Part shown: positions 12,670 through 20,430 of the stretch, one piece after another
Position numbering within the stretch: the first letter of the stretch is position 1
Layout of the letters: every line of letters starts with the position of its first letter
From: F1-60-MAGs149 sp037133215
Lineage (GTDB): Bacteria; Actinomycetota; Thermoleophilia; Gaiellales; F1-60-MAGs149
Assembly (NCBI GenBank): GCA_037133215.1
Contig: JBAXOM010000015.1
Span: forward strand, 1-26,880
DNA length: 26,880 nucleotides
Direction: 5' to 3'
Notes under the pieces: model-generated
The model's database searches: none
What the model saw: only the letters and a program-made list of their open reading frames with translations
What the model was told of the DNA's origin: nothing
Program-made: the position numbers and the translations under genes

Positions 12670-13638
12670 ATGCATGATCTCTTTACTGAACAAGACCGAC
12701 TCGCCATCAACACGACGATGGCGGCCGGCAGTCGCGCGCAGTTCGATGCCATGCTCGTCGAACAGCCACGACCGTCTGGTGGTAAGCGTTGGACCACACT
12801 GATTGGCCTGCTCTTGGTAGCGATCGTGCTCGGACTGATCCTGTTCGCCATTATCGGCGGCCTTGGGTTGATTGGGCTCGTGATTTTGGTTGTTGCCTCG
12901 GTGTTCTTGGCGCGGATGATTGCGCGCTGGTGGCACATCCGTTCGCTCCACAGCACCGCGCGTCTAAAAGTCATCGGTGGCTACGCAGAGTCGAGGGGCT
13001 GGGAGACGGTGGAGAAGCTCGCTCTTCCAGTCACGACGCCACTTTTGCGCAAAGGGGACCGGCGCCATACGGGCTGGGGCGTTCATGGCACGCTCGGAGA
13101 TCAGGTGCACTTTTGTGCGGGCGAATACGTCTTCGAGACGCGGGAAACCGCGACGGATAGCGATGGTGGTAGCACTGAGTCGTGGAAGCAGCACCCCTTT
13201 ACGATTGCTGTGATCGACGCACCGCTGGAGGGCATCGGCTCGATGCGCATCCATAACGGCAAGACGGACGGAATTTTGTCGAAGCTGACGGGCATGGTCA
13301 CGTCGTTGCAGCCGGTCCCGCTCGAGAGTCAGGAGTTCAACTCCTCCTTCCAGCTCCTTGTCTCGGACGACGCAGACCAGGTCGCTGTTCGAGAGCACTT
13401 CACGCCTGTCATTCAGGTGGCCTTTGTCGATCGTGGCCTTGGAACGTCGCAGTTTGAGGCCGAGAATGGTGTCCTCGTCGCGGCGCGGATCGGCTCACCT
13501 CACACCGATAACTTCGGCGCCCTAATGGAGGTTCTGGCCGACGCCATCTGGATGCGTGCTGTCTTCAGCGACAAGCCAGCCGGGCGCCTGCCAGATATCG
13601 ATGCGCTTCGCGCGCTGCTGCTTGGCCCAAACGCCTGA
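12670..13638 (+). CDS. Two-TM membrane protein, DUF3137-like
   Basis: 322 residues from ATG 12670 (ATGs at 12652 and 12658 are in frame; 12670 is preferred because of the promoter spacing). An N-terminal cytosolic segment leads to two adjacent hydrophobic stretches at ~40-60 and ~63-83, followed by a soluble C-terminal domain. The sequence PLESQEFNSSFQLLVSDDAD followed by HFTPVIQVAF resembles the DUF3137 pattern, in which an 'ES..Fn..F.v...d' block precedes 'LTP'. I hold this assignment only tentatively. The biochemical role is unknown. The gene stands alone, divergent from the HDAC-like gene and followed by a possible hairpin and tRNA-Trp. Confidence 0.75.
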   Translation: MHDLFTEQDRLAINTTMAAGSRAQFDAMLVEQPRPSGGKRWTTLIGLLLVAIVLGLILFAIIGGLGLIGLVILVVASVFLARMIARWWHIRSLHSTARLKVIGGYAESRGWETVEKLALPVTTPLLRKGDRRHTGWGVHGTLGDQVHFCAGEYVFETRETATDSDGGSTESWKQHPFTIAVIDAPLEGIGSMRIHNGKTDGILSKLTGMVTSLQPVPLESQEFNSSFQLLVSDDADQVAVREHFTPVIQVAFVDRGLGTSQFEAENGVLVAARIGSPHTDNFGALMEVLADAIWMRAVFSDKPAGRLPDIDALRALLLGPNA

Positions 13639-13667
13639 CGGGCAGCGGGCCTCCGACCCGCCACGTC
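13637..13667 (+). terminator. Weak terminator-like hairpin
   Basis: GCGGG (13645-13649) pairs with CCCGC (13657-13661), and outer GACG pairs with CGTC. It begins within the stop codon of the membrane protein gene. It has no T tract, so it may not terminate efficiently. Confidence 0.3.
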
Positions 13668-13684
13668 GTCTCCTCAGGTTCGGG

Positions 13685-13690
13685 TATCGT
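13685..13690 (+). promoter_or_regulatory. Possible -10 box of tRNA-Trp
   Basis: TATCGT ends 10 nt before the first base of the mature tRNA at 13701. No clear -35 is seen. Confidence 0.35.
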
Positions 13691-13700
13691 GTGCGCACGT

Positions 13701-13773
13701 AGGGTCGTAGCTCAATTGGTAGAGCACTGGTCTCCAAAACCAGGGGTTGTAGGTTCAAGTCCTACCGGCCCTG
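13701..13773 (+). tRNA. trnW: tRNA-Trp (anticodon CCA)
   Basis: A full cloverleaf can be folded. The acceptor AGGGTCG pairs with CGGCCCT, with one G-T pair. The D stem is GCTC/GAGC with loop AATTGGTA. The anticodon stem is CTGGT/ACCAG with loop CTCCAAA, and the anticodon CCA is at 13734-13736. The variable loop is GGGTT. The T stem is GTAGG/CCTAC with loop TTCAAGT, and the discriminator base is G. The 3' CCA is not encoded. In many actinobacteria this tRNA sits before secE-nusG; here an oxidoreductase gene follows instead. Confidence 0.97.
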
Positions 13774-13883
13774 TTTCGTCTGTTCGTTCCATCGCTTGGG
13801 TCGCCACTCAACCTCCCACAGTGAGAGCGTGTCGAGTTCCACGAACTCCCCTGCGCCGACAGGCAGGTGGTTGAGCCAGACGC

Positions 13884-13889
13884 TAGGCT
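13884..13889 (+). promoter_or_regulatory. Putative -10 box of the Gfo/Idh/MocA gene
   Basis: TAGGCT ends 7 nt before the ATG at 13897. The same hexamer precedes the nitroreductase gene at 6 nt. It supports the ATG over the upstream in-frame GTG at 13867. Confidence 0.45.
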
Positions 13890-13896
13890 TATCGCC

Positions 13897-15030
13897 ATGA
13901 CGCGCCTGACACGCATCGGGATCATCGGCTGTGGTAGCCACGCCGTGCAGAATCTCTACCCGTGTTTTCGACTCGCGGTGCATAATCCGCCGGAGATTCT
14001 TGGCGCCGCGATTGGCGACCTGGCCGAGGGTGGCGCGATCGGTGATCTAGTGGCGTGTTGCGACATCGACGAAGAGCGGGCGACTCGGTGTGCGCGCGAT
14101 TTCGGTATTCCGCGTGTGTACACGGATCATCGGCAGATGCTCGAGCAGGAAGACCTCGACGGGGTGATCGTGGCGATGCATCCGAGAATCCAGCCCGCTG
14201 TCGCGATCGATTGCCTCGAGGCAGGGCTTGATGTCTTCGTCGAAAAGCCGCCAGCCCAAACAGTTGAGGACTGCATTGCGCTGCAAGAGGCAGCTAGAAA
14301 AGCTGATCGCAACGTCATGGTGGGCTTTATGAAGCGCTTTTCCGAGCCGTATCAGCGGGCACTCGCGATTGCCCAGCGTCCTGAGTTTGGCTCGCTAACC
14401 GCCTATGAGGGACGCTGGACGTTCGGCGAATACCCACCACGGTCCGTCTACGACTTTCTCAACGGATTTGGCTGCCATCACCTCGATCTCGCACGGTTCT
14501 TTGGCGGAGACGTCAAGTGGGTCATGGCCGCGCGTGCTTCGCAGATGCCGGGTGATACGCGCGAGTGGACGCCCAGTGCCCTCGAACTCCCGGTCGTCGG
14601 CTCGGCCTGGCGCGACATGTCGGCGCTCGTTGAGGGGAGAGAGCCACTACAGGAGGAGGCGTGGGCCTGCCTCGTTGGGTTCGAGAGTGGTGCGATCGGG
14701 ACATTGCAACTGAACTGTCTGGAACGACTCAATGAGCGCGTTGTGCTGACGGGGCATCGCAGCGTCGTCTTTGTCGACGGTTGGAGGCGCGTGACGGCTT
14801 GGGTCGATGGGGCGGACACGCCGGAGGTCTGGGAGCCCAGTGATCAGCTGCCGCTCGACGCACTTGATCCACGGCACCTACATGGATTCGCCGGCGAGAT
14901 CCGCCACTTCGTCGAGTGCGTCCGCGATCGGCGACGACCGGACGTGACGATTGATGATGGCCTTGCCGCGATCCGCTTCGAGTTGGCGATCAAACGATCG
15001 GTCGCCGAGAACCGTCCCGTCGACGTCTAA
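13897..15030 (+). CDS. Gfo/Idh/MocA-family NAD(P)-dependent oxidoreductase
   Basis: 377 residues from ATG 13897; a GTG 30 nt upstream is in frame but would add an untypical tail. The Rossmann nucleotide-binding motif IGIIGCGSHA lies at ~7-16, directly after the start. CCDIDEERATRCARDFGIP is the second-strand region, and DVFVEKPPAQT contains the EKP motif whose Lys contacts cofactor and substrate. MVGFMKRFSEPYQRALAIAQ begins the C-terminal alpha/beta sheet domain. Family members oxidise or reduce sugars, inositols and related polyols; the substrate here is not clear. There are no sugar-catabolism neighbours within 3 kb, although a sugar-porter gene lies at 18339. A leaderless promoter (TAGGCT) is likely. 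Confidence 0.93.
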   Translation: MTRLTRIGIIGCGSHAVQNLYPCFRLAVHNPPEILGAAIGDLAEGGAIGDLVACCDIDEERATRCARDFGIPRVYTDHRQMLEQEDLDGVIVAMHPRIQPAVAIDCLEAGLDVFVEKPPAQTVEDCIALQEAARKADRNVMVGFMKRFSEPYQRALAIAQRPEFGSLTAYEGRWTFGEYPPRSVYDFLNGFGCHHLDLARFFGGDVKWVMAARASQMPGDTREWTPSALELPVVGSAWRDMSALVEGREPLQEEAWACLVGFESGAIGTLQLNCLERLNERVVLTGHRSVVFVDGWRRVTAWVDGADTPEVWEPSDQLPLDALDPRHLHGFAGEIRHFVECVRDRRRPDVTIDDGLAAIRFELAIKRSVAENRPVDV

Positions 15031-15070
15031 CGCGGAACCGGGTCAGTCGCGGTGGAGCTCGCAGGTGCGC

Positions 15071-15427
15071 TCAGACCTTCTTCACAACACTCGACTTCAA
15101 TTGCATCGAGCCAAAGCCTTCGATTTTGCAGTCGATGTCGTGATCGCCGACGCCGTTGACGAGACGAATGTTGCGTACGTTGGTGCCGATCTTGATCGAC
15201 GTGGGGCTGCCCTTGATCTTGAGGGCCTTGACGACGGTGACCGTATCTCCATCGGCCAGCACGTTGCCAGCAGAATCGCGAATCACCGTCTCTGCGTTTG
15301 CGTCAGGCGTGGATCCCGCTGTCCCAGGAATCCACTCGTGGCCGCACATTGAGCAAACGGTCGCATCGCCAAGCGGGTAGTTGAGCTCGCTGGAACACTC
15401 GGAGCAGAGGATCTCGGGGGAAGGCAT
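15071..15427 (-). CDS. PhnA/YjdM-family zinc-ribbon protein
   Basis: 118 residues from the ATG at 15427, typical for the family. The N-terminal zinc ribbon has Cys8 and Cys11 (LCSECSSELNY) and Cys25 and Cys28 (TVCSMCGHEW). It is followed by the PhnA/YjdM domain with DSAGNVLADGDTVTVVKALK and KIKGSPTSIKIGTNVRNIRL. Despite the PhnA name, the link to alkylphosphonate use is weak and the function is not settled. The longer open frame to 15838 runs antisense into the next gene and is not needed. GATACT ends 6 nt upstream of the ATG. It is transcribed in the same direction as, and 74 bp downstream of, the FGE-fold gene. Confidence 0.92.
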   Translation of the reverse strand: MPSPEILCSECSSELNYPLGDATVCSMCGHEWIPGTAGSTPDANAETVIRDSAGNVLADGDTVTVVKALKIKGSPTSIKIGTNVRNIRLVNGVGDHDIDCKIEGFGSMQLKSSVVKKV

Positions 15428-15433
15428 GCGCCG

Positions 15434-15439
15434 AGTATC
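15434..15439 (-). promoter_or_regulatory. Putative -10 box of the PhnA-like gene
   Basis: GATACT on the minus strand ends 6 nt before the ATG at 15427. Confidence 0.35.
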
Positions 15440-15501
15440 GCAGAGGGGTGCACTCGAAATTGTCGGAGAGGAGGCGCTGTTGCGCTCCTCTGACCTCGAC
15501 G

Positions 15502-16950
15502 CTACTTGCCGGGAACGACGGGCGTGACGTTGCCGATCACGGAGACGCGCAGTCCGCGCCACGGATTGACGCTGTAGCCAGGAATCGTCTGCGGAGTGGC
15601 ACCGACGGCGGACAGCCACATCTGATAATCGGTTGCCGTCACGACACCGCCATGCCAGCGACGCCAGACAACCTTGTTCTTGGTGGCCTGCGCCGGTGGA
15701 GCGATCGTGTCGGTGATCTCGACGACGTTGCCGCCCTGGTCGAGCGTGCCCCACGGGGAGCGGGTCTGAGCCTGACCGACCGTACTGACGTTGCCGACGT
15801 AGTTGATGGGAACGTTCTTGAATGGCGACGTGGCGCACTCAGTGGGCGTGAACTGTGCTGGGCACCAATACGGCGCGGTCAGCGGCGTGGTGCTGGCCTG
15901 TGCTGCGGACTGGAACGTGGCCAGTGGCTGTGTGCCCGCGTTGGTGACGTTGCCCGTGGTGGGATCAAGCACCGAGCTAGCCGGTGGGCTGTCGGGGCAG
16001 GCAGTGGCCGGATTGGCACCAGCGACTTGGCCGGCGGGGCAGTTGACGAATACACCAGGGCCAGTCGGGTAATCCCAATACGACAGCTGGCCGCCACCAT
16101 TAGGATCGAAGTACGCGGCCTTCATCCACTCGTTCTGGCTGGTTACCGCGAAGCCCGTGGTCGTGTTGCGCGTCGCGCGACGATTATTGAGCGTGTACAT
16201 ACCCGTCTCTGTTTTCGGAGACAGACGAACGGTGTACGACGTCGTCCTCAGGGTCGCTCCCGCAACGGTCGTGGTCGCCTGGGTGGTGCGCTTGAGAACA
16301 ATGCCGTTCTGAAGGGAGTTGACGAAGCGCGCGGCGCGGAGGAAGTCGGCCATGTTGTACGGCTTGTTAGCCCACGCGGACGATGCGACGGAGTAGCGCT
16401 GACCAGGCTTGGCGCTCATTGAGCGATTGACCGAGCCGTAGAGCGGCCAGACCTTCGAGCTCTCGGCGGCATCCCAGAGGTGATGGCGATTGGCACCGAG
16501 CGGATCAACGGTGTTGAGGAACGTGACCCACTGCGTCACCGTCAGTTCGGTCTGTCCGACGTTAAACGTGTACGGAACGCTACCGACCTCCATGCACGTG
16601 GATTCCGACGCGTTCTGGACCTGCAGCGTCTTCGTGGCAGCATCGACCGCCGGCAGGGCGGTGTTGCAGGCGTCCTGCGACGCGTAGACGGCGTTATAGA
16701 ACGGAATGATCCAGACGGAGGCGTTGTTCGGAGCCGCGACGGTGACGGTCTGCAGGGTCACCTGTCCACGAGGGGCTTTCGCGGCGCTGGCTGCCGAAGC
16801 AGCCTGCGACATCCCGCCAGTCTCGCCAATGCTCGTGACGCTGTTCGGAGCCGCGACAGTTGTACCCGGCCGCGCGGACGCGGTGGACGTAAGAGCAAGA
16901 AGGAGCGCCAAGGCGCTGACAGTGATGAGGGCAGACTTGGCGTTTCGCAT
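15502..16950 (-). CDS. Secreted FGE/SUMF1-fold protein
   Basis: A 482-residue protein with an N-terminal signal peptide (MRNAKSALITVSALALLLAL, then ASA). The FGE-sulfatase/SUMF1 fold is recognisable from TELTVTQWVTFLNTVDPLG, ADFLRAARFVNSLQNG, TSQNEWMKAAYFDPNGGGQ, the GNVVEITDT block, WHGGVVTATDY and the C-terminal NPWRGLRVSVIG. This arrangement resembles the secreted SUMF1-type proteins found in exported-protein gene sets. The catalytic cysteines of true formylglycine-generating enzymes lie in the C-terminal part; here the last ~100 residues contain no cysteine, so sulfatase activation is unlikely. A binding or other enzymatic role outside the cell is possible. GATAAT ends 6 nt before the ATG. 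Confidence 0.82.
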   Translation of the reverse strand: MRNAKSALITVSALALLLALTSTASARPGTTVAAPNSVTSIGETGGMSQAASAASAAKAPRGQVTLQTVTVAAPNNASVWIIPFYNAVYASQDACNTALPAVDAATKTLQVQNASESTCMEVGSVPYTFNVGQTELTVTQWVTFLNTVDPLGANRHHLWDAAESSKVWPLYGSVNRSMSAKPGQRYSVASSAWANKPYNMADFLRAARFVNSLQNGIVLKRTTQATTTVAGATLRTTSYTVRLSPKTETGMYTLNNRRATRNTTTGFAVTSQNEWMKAAYFDPNGGGQLSYWDYPTGPGVFVNCPAGQVAGANPATACPDSPPASSVLDPTTGNVTNAGTQPLATFQSAAQASTTPLTAPYWCPAQFTPTECATSPFKNVPINYVGNVSTVGQAQTRSPWGTLDQGGNVVEITDTIAPPAQATKNKVVWRRWHGGVVTATDYQMWLSAVGATPQTIPGYSVNPWRGLRVSVIGNVTPVVPGK

Positions 16951-16956
16951 GGCTTG

Positions 16957-16962
16957 ATTATC
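16957..16962 (-). promoter_or_regulatory. Putative -10 box of the FGE-fold gene
   Basis: GATAAT on the minus strand, five of six matches to TATAAT, ends 6 nt before the ATG at 16950. Confidence 0.45.
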
Positions 16963-17004
16963 GCACGGATTGACGACTGCAGCCGACGCGTACGGTCGGC
17001 TGGC

Positions 17005-17637
17005 TTACCAGTGATTCCAGCGAACGACCTCGGACAGATCGCCACGTGCCGCGGCTTTGAAGTCCGTCCCGAGCGTGTAGCCGAGCGTAATCAGCGAGGT
17101 CTGTGTGACCTCAGCGTAGGGAATACCAAGGATCTCAGCGACCTCGCGCTCGTAGGTGAGGTGCAGTGTGGTCCAACACGTTCCCATGCTGCGGGCTCGT
17201 GCTGCGAGGCAGAAGCTCCAGCCGGCCTGCACGATCGAGCCATACATCGCGGACTGGCTATCGGCGGGCAACTCGGTGAGGCGACCGGAGACGCAAGGAA
17301 TCACGAAGGCAGGTACCTCATGGAAGCGGTCGGCCAGATATTGCGCCGAGGTCCGCATGCGGCCCTGCGGGGTCGCAAGTGCCTCGGCCTCGGGCATCGG
17401 TCCGGCATATGCGGCATAGCTCTGGCGGTACAGCTCGGCAATCGCAAGCTTCGTATCGGCGTCCGTGACAATGACGAACTGCCACGGCTGCGAATTCGAA
17501 GCCGTTGGTGCCTGCAGTGCCATCGCCATGCACTCCTCGATTACCTCGCGCTCGACAGGGCGATCGAAGTCGAGCCGTTTGCGCACAGCGCGGGTTGTCG
17601 AGAGGAGTTGGTCGGGATCGAGCGGCAAGAGGTTCAT
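17005..17637 (-). CDS. Nitroreductase-family flavoprotein
   Basis: A 210-residue FMN-dependent NAD(P)H oxidoreductase. The FMN-binding N-terminal pattern is TTRAVRKRLDFDRPVE, with APTASNSQPWQFVIVTD at ~43-59. The central AMYGSIVQAGWSFCLAARAR is the usual dimer-interface helix, and ITLGYTLG near the C-terminus is the other conserved FMN loop. It has no signal peptide and is probably cytoplasmic. Natural substrates of such enzymes vary (quinones, nitroaromatics, flavins, enones) and cannot be told here. It is divergent from the RidA-family gene across 62 bp. TAGGCT ends 6 nt before its ATG, suggesting a leaderless message. Confidence 0.93.
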   Translation of the reverse strand: MNLLPLDPDQLLSTTRAVRKRLDFDRPVEREVIEECMAMALQAPTASNSQPWQFVIVTDADTKLAIAELYRQSYAAYAGPMPEAEALATPQGRMRTSAQYLADRFHEVPAFVIPCVSGRLTELPADSQSAMYGSIVQAGWSFCLAARARSMGTCWTTLHLTYEREVAEILGIPYAEVTQTSLITLGYTLGTDFKAAARGDLSEVVRWNHW

Positions 17638-17643
17638 GGCAGG

Positions 17644-17649
17644 AGCCTA
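17644..17649 (-). promoter_or_regulatory. Putative -10 box of the nitroreductase gene
   Basis: TAGGCT on the minus strand ends 6 nt before the ATG at 17637, in the divergent region shared with the RidA-family gene. Confidence 0.45.
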
Positions 17650-17699
17650 CCCGAGTAGAGAGGGCATGCGATCATCTGCGGCAACGAACGGAGGCAGCG

Positions 17700-18230
17700 A
17701 TGAGTGCGCATCAGAGAGCAGTAGAACGAGGGCTTCTCGACGTCGATCTCGAGACGATGTACGGACTGCCCGAGCCGTCGGGTGCGAAGTTCGTCTCACA
17801 CGTCGCTCATGGTGATTTGCTCTATCTGTCTGGCACCGTCGCAACCACGGGTGGCGATGCCTTTTTGCCCGGCATCCTCGGTGCGGACCTGACAGTTGAC
17901 CAGGGACGCGAGTCGGCACGCCTCGCCTGTGTTGAGTCGCTCCGCGTGATGGCTTTTGCGCTCGGATCGCTCGATCGCGTGGTGCGCATGATCACACTCA
18001 ACGGCTACGTCAACTCGACGCCCGCGTTTATTGAGCAGCCTCGGGTCATCAATGGAGCGACCGAACTCTTAGTCGAGATCTTTGGTGACGGTGGACTCTG
18101 CGCGCGAGCCGCACTTGGGTGTCAAGGGCTCGCGTTGAATGCCTCGGTAGAACTCGTCATGACGGTGCAGTTCGATGGTGGTGACGTGCGCAGTGCACTG
18201 CCAACCCCAGCGGCGCGGCAGGACGCGTAA
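17700..18230 (+). CDS. RidA (YjgF/YER057c/UK114) family protein
   Basis: 176 residues from the ATG at 17700, chosen because GGAGG lies 5 nt upstream (17690-17694); the open frame runs further upstream but only as antisense to the nitroreductase gene. The RidA core is clear: LLYLSGTVATTGG, RVVRMITLNGYVNSTPAFIE, then CARAALGCQGLALNASVELV. Arg136 and Glu151 are 15 residues apart, as are the active-site Arg105 and Glu120 of E. coli RidA. That protein hydrolyses reactive enamine/imine intermediates; whether this longer relative does so is not certain. It is divergent from the nitroreductase, and the two may share regulation. Confidence 0.9.
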   Translation: MSAHQRAVERGLLDVDLETMYGLPEPSGAKFVSHVAHGDLLYLSGTVATTGGDAFLPGILGADLTVDQGRESARLACVESLRVMAFALGSLDRVVRMITLNGYVNSTPAFIEQPRVINGATELLVEIFGDGGLCARAALGCQGLALNASVELVMTVQFDGGDVRSALPTPAARQDA

Positions 18231-18283
18231 GCGCCGAGGGGGGATGTCGATAGCGCGCCCTAGGCACCGGGGTGTCCACCCGA

Positions 18284-18289
18284 TACACT
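18284..18289 (+). promoter_or_regulatory. Possible promoter of the sugar-porter gene
   Basis: TACACT as -10, with TAGGCA 17 nt upstream (18261-18266) matching four of six bases of TTGACA. It would give a leader of about 40 nt containing GGGGAG before the ATG at 18339. This differs from the leaderless genes nearby. Confidence 0.4.
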
Positions 18290-18338
18290 TGCCTCTAAGA
18301 GCGCAAATTGTACTGAGCGTCGAGCGGGGAGACTGAAG

Positions 18339-19808
18339 ATGAACGTACCGAGCGCTGCCCAGGCCGACACGGAACCGAACGACTACCACGTCGGCAAGGT
18401 TGTCGCCCTCGCGATCGTCGCAGCGCTTGGCGGATTTCTCTTCGGCTACGACAGCTCGGTCATCAACGGTGCCAACAAGGCCGTCTTTGCGGAGTTCGAC
18501 ATTACCGATGGCTTTTTCCAAGGCTTTGTCGTCTCGATCGCGCTGCTTGGCTCGGCCGTCGGTGCGTTCGTTGGCGGTCGGCTCGCCCAGAGGTTTGGTC
18601 GACGCCGCGTGATGATCGTTGCCGCGGTTCTCTTCCTGATCGCGGGAATTGGTACGGGGCTGCCAGTTGGTATCGCCGACTTTATGCTGTGGCGCGTCGT
18701 TGGCGGCTTCGCGATTGGTCTGGCCGCTGTGGTCTCGCCGATGTACATCTCGGAGATCGCTCCCGCGGATGTGCGCGGTCGGCTCACCTCGCTGTTTCAG
18801 TTCGCCATCGTGATTGGCATCTTCGCGACGCAACTCGTCAATCAGGTCATCGTCACGATCGCCGACGGCAGCGCCTCGAATGACCTTGGCCCGCTGCAGG
18901 CCTGGCAGTGGATGTTCATCCTGATGGTTGTCCCGGCCGCGATCTACGGCTTGCTGGCGGCTCGGCTCCCCGAATCGCCTCGGTATCTCGTCGAAGTCGA
19001 TCGTTTCGATGAGGCCAAGGTCGTACTGGAGCGGATCTTTATGGGCGATGTGATGCCAAAGATCCAGAGCATCCGCGCCTCGATTGATGACGAGGTGAAG
19101 CCAACGATGAGTGACTTGTTGAGTAAGAAGCACCTGCTCCTACCGATCGTCTGGCTTGGACTTGGCTTGGCAATCTTCCAGCAGTTCGTCGGCATCAACG
19201 CCGTCTTCTATTACTCAAATCTGATCTGGGCCTCGGTCGGCTTCGATGAGACAGAGGCCTTTACGACCTCGACGATCATCAGCGTCGTCAACGTTGTGTT
19301 TACCGTCGTCGCGATCCTCCTGATCGACCGCGTTGGGCGCAAACCGCTTCTCCTGGTTGGTTCGGTGGGGATGGCCGCAACGCTCGGCACGCTGGCAGTT
19401 GTCTTCGCGACGGCACCGAAGATCGTGGCCGGAGCCGGGGTTGCCGAGTCGACGGTTGGCAATCCGATCTTGTCGCATGACCTCGGCATCGTCGCCGTCG
19501 TCTCGCTCAACCTATTCGTGGCCTTCTTCGCGGCGACGTGGGGACCGATCGTCTGGGTCTTGCTCGGCGAGATGTTCCCAAACTCGATTCGCGCTGCCGC
19601 ACTCAGCATCACCGTGATGGCGAACTGGATTGCGAACTTCATCGTCTCGGAGACGTTCCCCGAGCTCGCCAAGGCGTCGCTCGGGATCGCCTACGGGCTG
19701 TTTACCCTCTTCGCCGTCTTGTCATTCTTCTACGTCTGGCGGTTCGTCAAAGAGACAAAGGGTGCCGAGCTCGAGTCAATGGGTGGCCTGGACGAGCAAG
19801 CCGCGTAG
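18339..19808 (+). CDS. Sugar-porter family MFS transporter
   Basis: A 489-residue, twelve-TM permease of the sugar-porter (XylE/GLUT-like) family, probably a proton-coupled or facilitative importer of a hexose, pentose or polyol. Family motifs occur in order: GYDSSVINGANKAVF in TM1, RFGRRRVM after TM2, VSPMYISEIAPADVRGRLTS around TM4-5, PESPRYLVE before the central loop, QQFVGINAVFYYSNLIW in TM7, DRVGRKPLLL after TM8, WGPIVWVLLGEMFPNSIRAA in TM10 and ETKGAELESM at the C-terminus. The ribosome-binding site is GGGGAG ahead of the ATG, with a leader of ~40 nt. No sugar kinase or catabolic operon adjoins it, so the substrate is open. Confidence 0.95.
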   Translation: MNVPSAAQADTEPNDYHVGKVVALAIVAALGGFLFGYDSSVINGANKAVFAEFDITDGFFQGFVVSIALLGSAVGAFVGGRLAQRFGRRRVMIVAAVLFLIAGIGTGLPVGIADFMLWRVVGGFAIGLAAVVSPMYISEIAPADVRGRLTSLFQFAIVIGIFATQLVNQVIVTIADGSASNDLGPLQAWQWMFILMVVPAAIYGLLAARLPESPRYLVEVDRFDEAKVVLERIFMGDVMPKIQSIRASIDDEVKPTMSDLLSKKHLLLPIVWLGLGLAIFQQFVGINAVFYYSNLIWASVGFDETEAFTTSTIISVVNVVFTVVAILLIDRVGRKPLLLVGSVGMAATLGTLAVVFATAPKIVAGAGVAESTVGNPILSHDLGIVAVVSLNLFVAFFAATWGPIVWVLLGEMFPNSIRAAALSITVMANWIANFIVSETFPELAKASLGIAYGLFTLFAVLSFFYVWRFVKETKGAELESMGGLDEQAA

Positions 19809-19834
19809 GTCGCGAACGCAGTACGAGCGAGCGG

Positions 19835-20347
19835 TTAGTTTTCGGTGTTTGCAGCCGCGAACCGTGCGCGTCCGGCGATGATGATTGCCTCGGCGGCATC
19901 GCGGTCTTCCCAACCGTCGATCGTCACCTTCTTGTTCTCCTCGAGGTCCTTGTAGACCGAGAAGAAGTGTGCGATCTCTTCGAGCAAAGCCGGGTTGATG
20001 TCCTCGACATGCTCTTTATGCGACCACGACGGGTCGTCGTGCGGAATCATCAACAACTTTGGATCGTCGCCCGCCTCGTCGATCATGTGCAGCACGCCGA
20101 TCGGGTCACAGGGGATCAGACAGCCAGGGAACGTTGGCTCTGTGAGGAGCACCAAGACGTCGAGTGGGTCGCCATCTTCGCCGAGCGTGTCGAGTAGAAA
20201 ACCGTAGTCCGTTGGGTAGTGCGTGCTACCGCGAAGTGTGCGGTCGAGGACGACCGTGCCGTACGTCTCGTCGAACTCGTATTTGTTACGACTCCCCTTC
20301 GGGATCTCGATGTATGCGACAGGCTGGGTCTTCGGGGTGTGCTTCAC
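19835..20347 (-). CDS. ppa: Inorganic pyrophosphatase (family I)
   Basis: A 170-residue soluble family I enzyme that hydrolyses PPi to two phosphates with Mg2+ and so drives biosynthetic reactions forward. The substrate and metal motifs are IEIPKGSRNKYEFDE, LRGSTHYPTDYGFLLDTLGE and the signature EDGDPLDVLVL with Asp58, Asp60 and Asp63. The C-terminal IDGWEDRDAAEAII is also typical. The start is GTG at 20347; no Shine-Dalgarno is present, and only a weak GACGAT lies 7 nt upstream. It converges with the sugar porter across 26 bp and is divergent from the lipase-like gene. Confidence 0.97.
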   Translation of the reverse strand: MKHTPKTQPVAYIEIPKGSRNKYEFDETYGTVVLDRTLRGSTHYPTDYGFLLDTLGEDGDPLDVLVLLTEPTFPGCLIPCDPIGVLHMIDEAGDDPKLLMIPHDDPSWSHKEHVEDINPALLEEIAHFFSVYKDLEENKKVTIDGWEDRDAAEAIIIAGRARFAAANTEN

Positions 20348-20418
20348 ACATCGGATCGTCTCACATCACGTCTTGATCCGGGTCCGGGCAGTACTCGCAG
20401 AGAGCTCAAGAGCGTTGA

Positions 20419-20424
20419 TAGTCT
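20419..20424 (+). promoter_or_regulatory. Putative -10 box of the lipase-like gene
   Basis: TAGTCT ends 6 nt before the GTG at 20431. It is the same hexamer and spacing as at rnhB. Confidence 0.45.
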
Positions 20425-20430
20425 CGTTGT

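Noticed and set aside
15448..16422. 324-codon open frame on the + strand
   Set aside because: It is antisense to the FGE-fold gene and has no recognisable domain.
16480..17658. 392-codon open frame on the + strand
   Set aside because: It is antisense to the FGE-fold and nitroreductase genes, and its translation is Arg/Gly-rich without motifs.
18069..19133. 354-codon open frame on the minus strand
   Set aside because: It is antisense to the RidA-family and sugar-porter genes and has a low-complexity Arg/Asp/His-rich translation.
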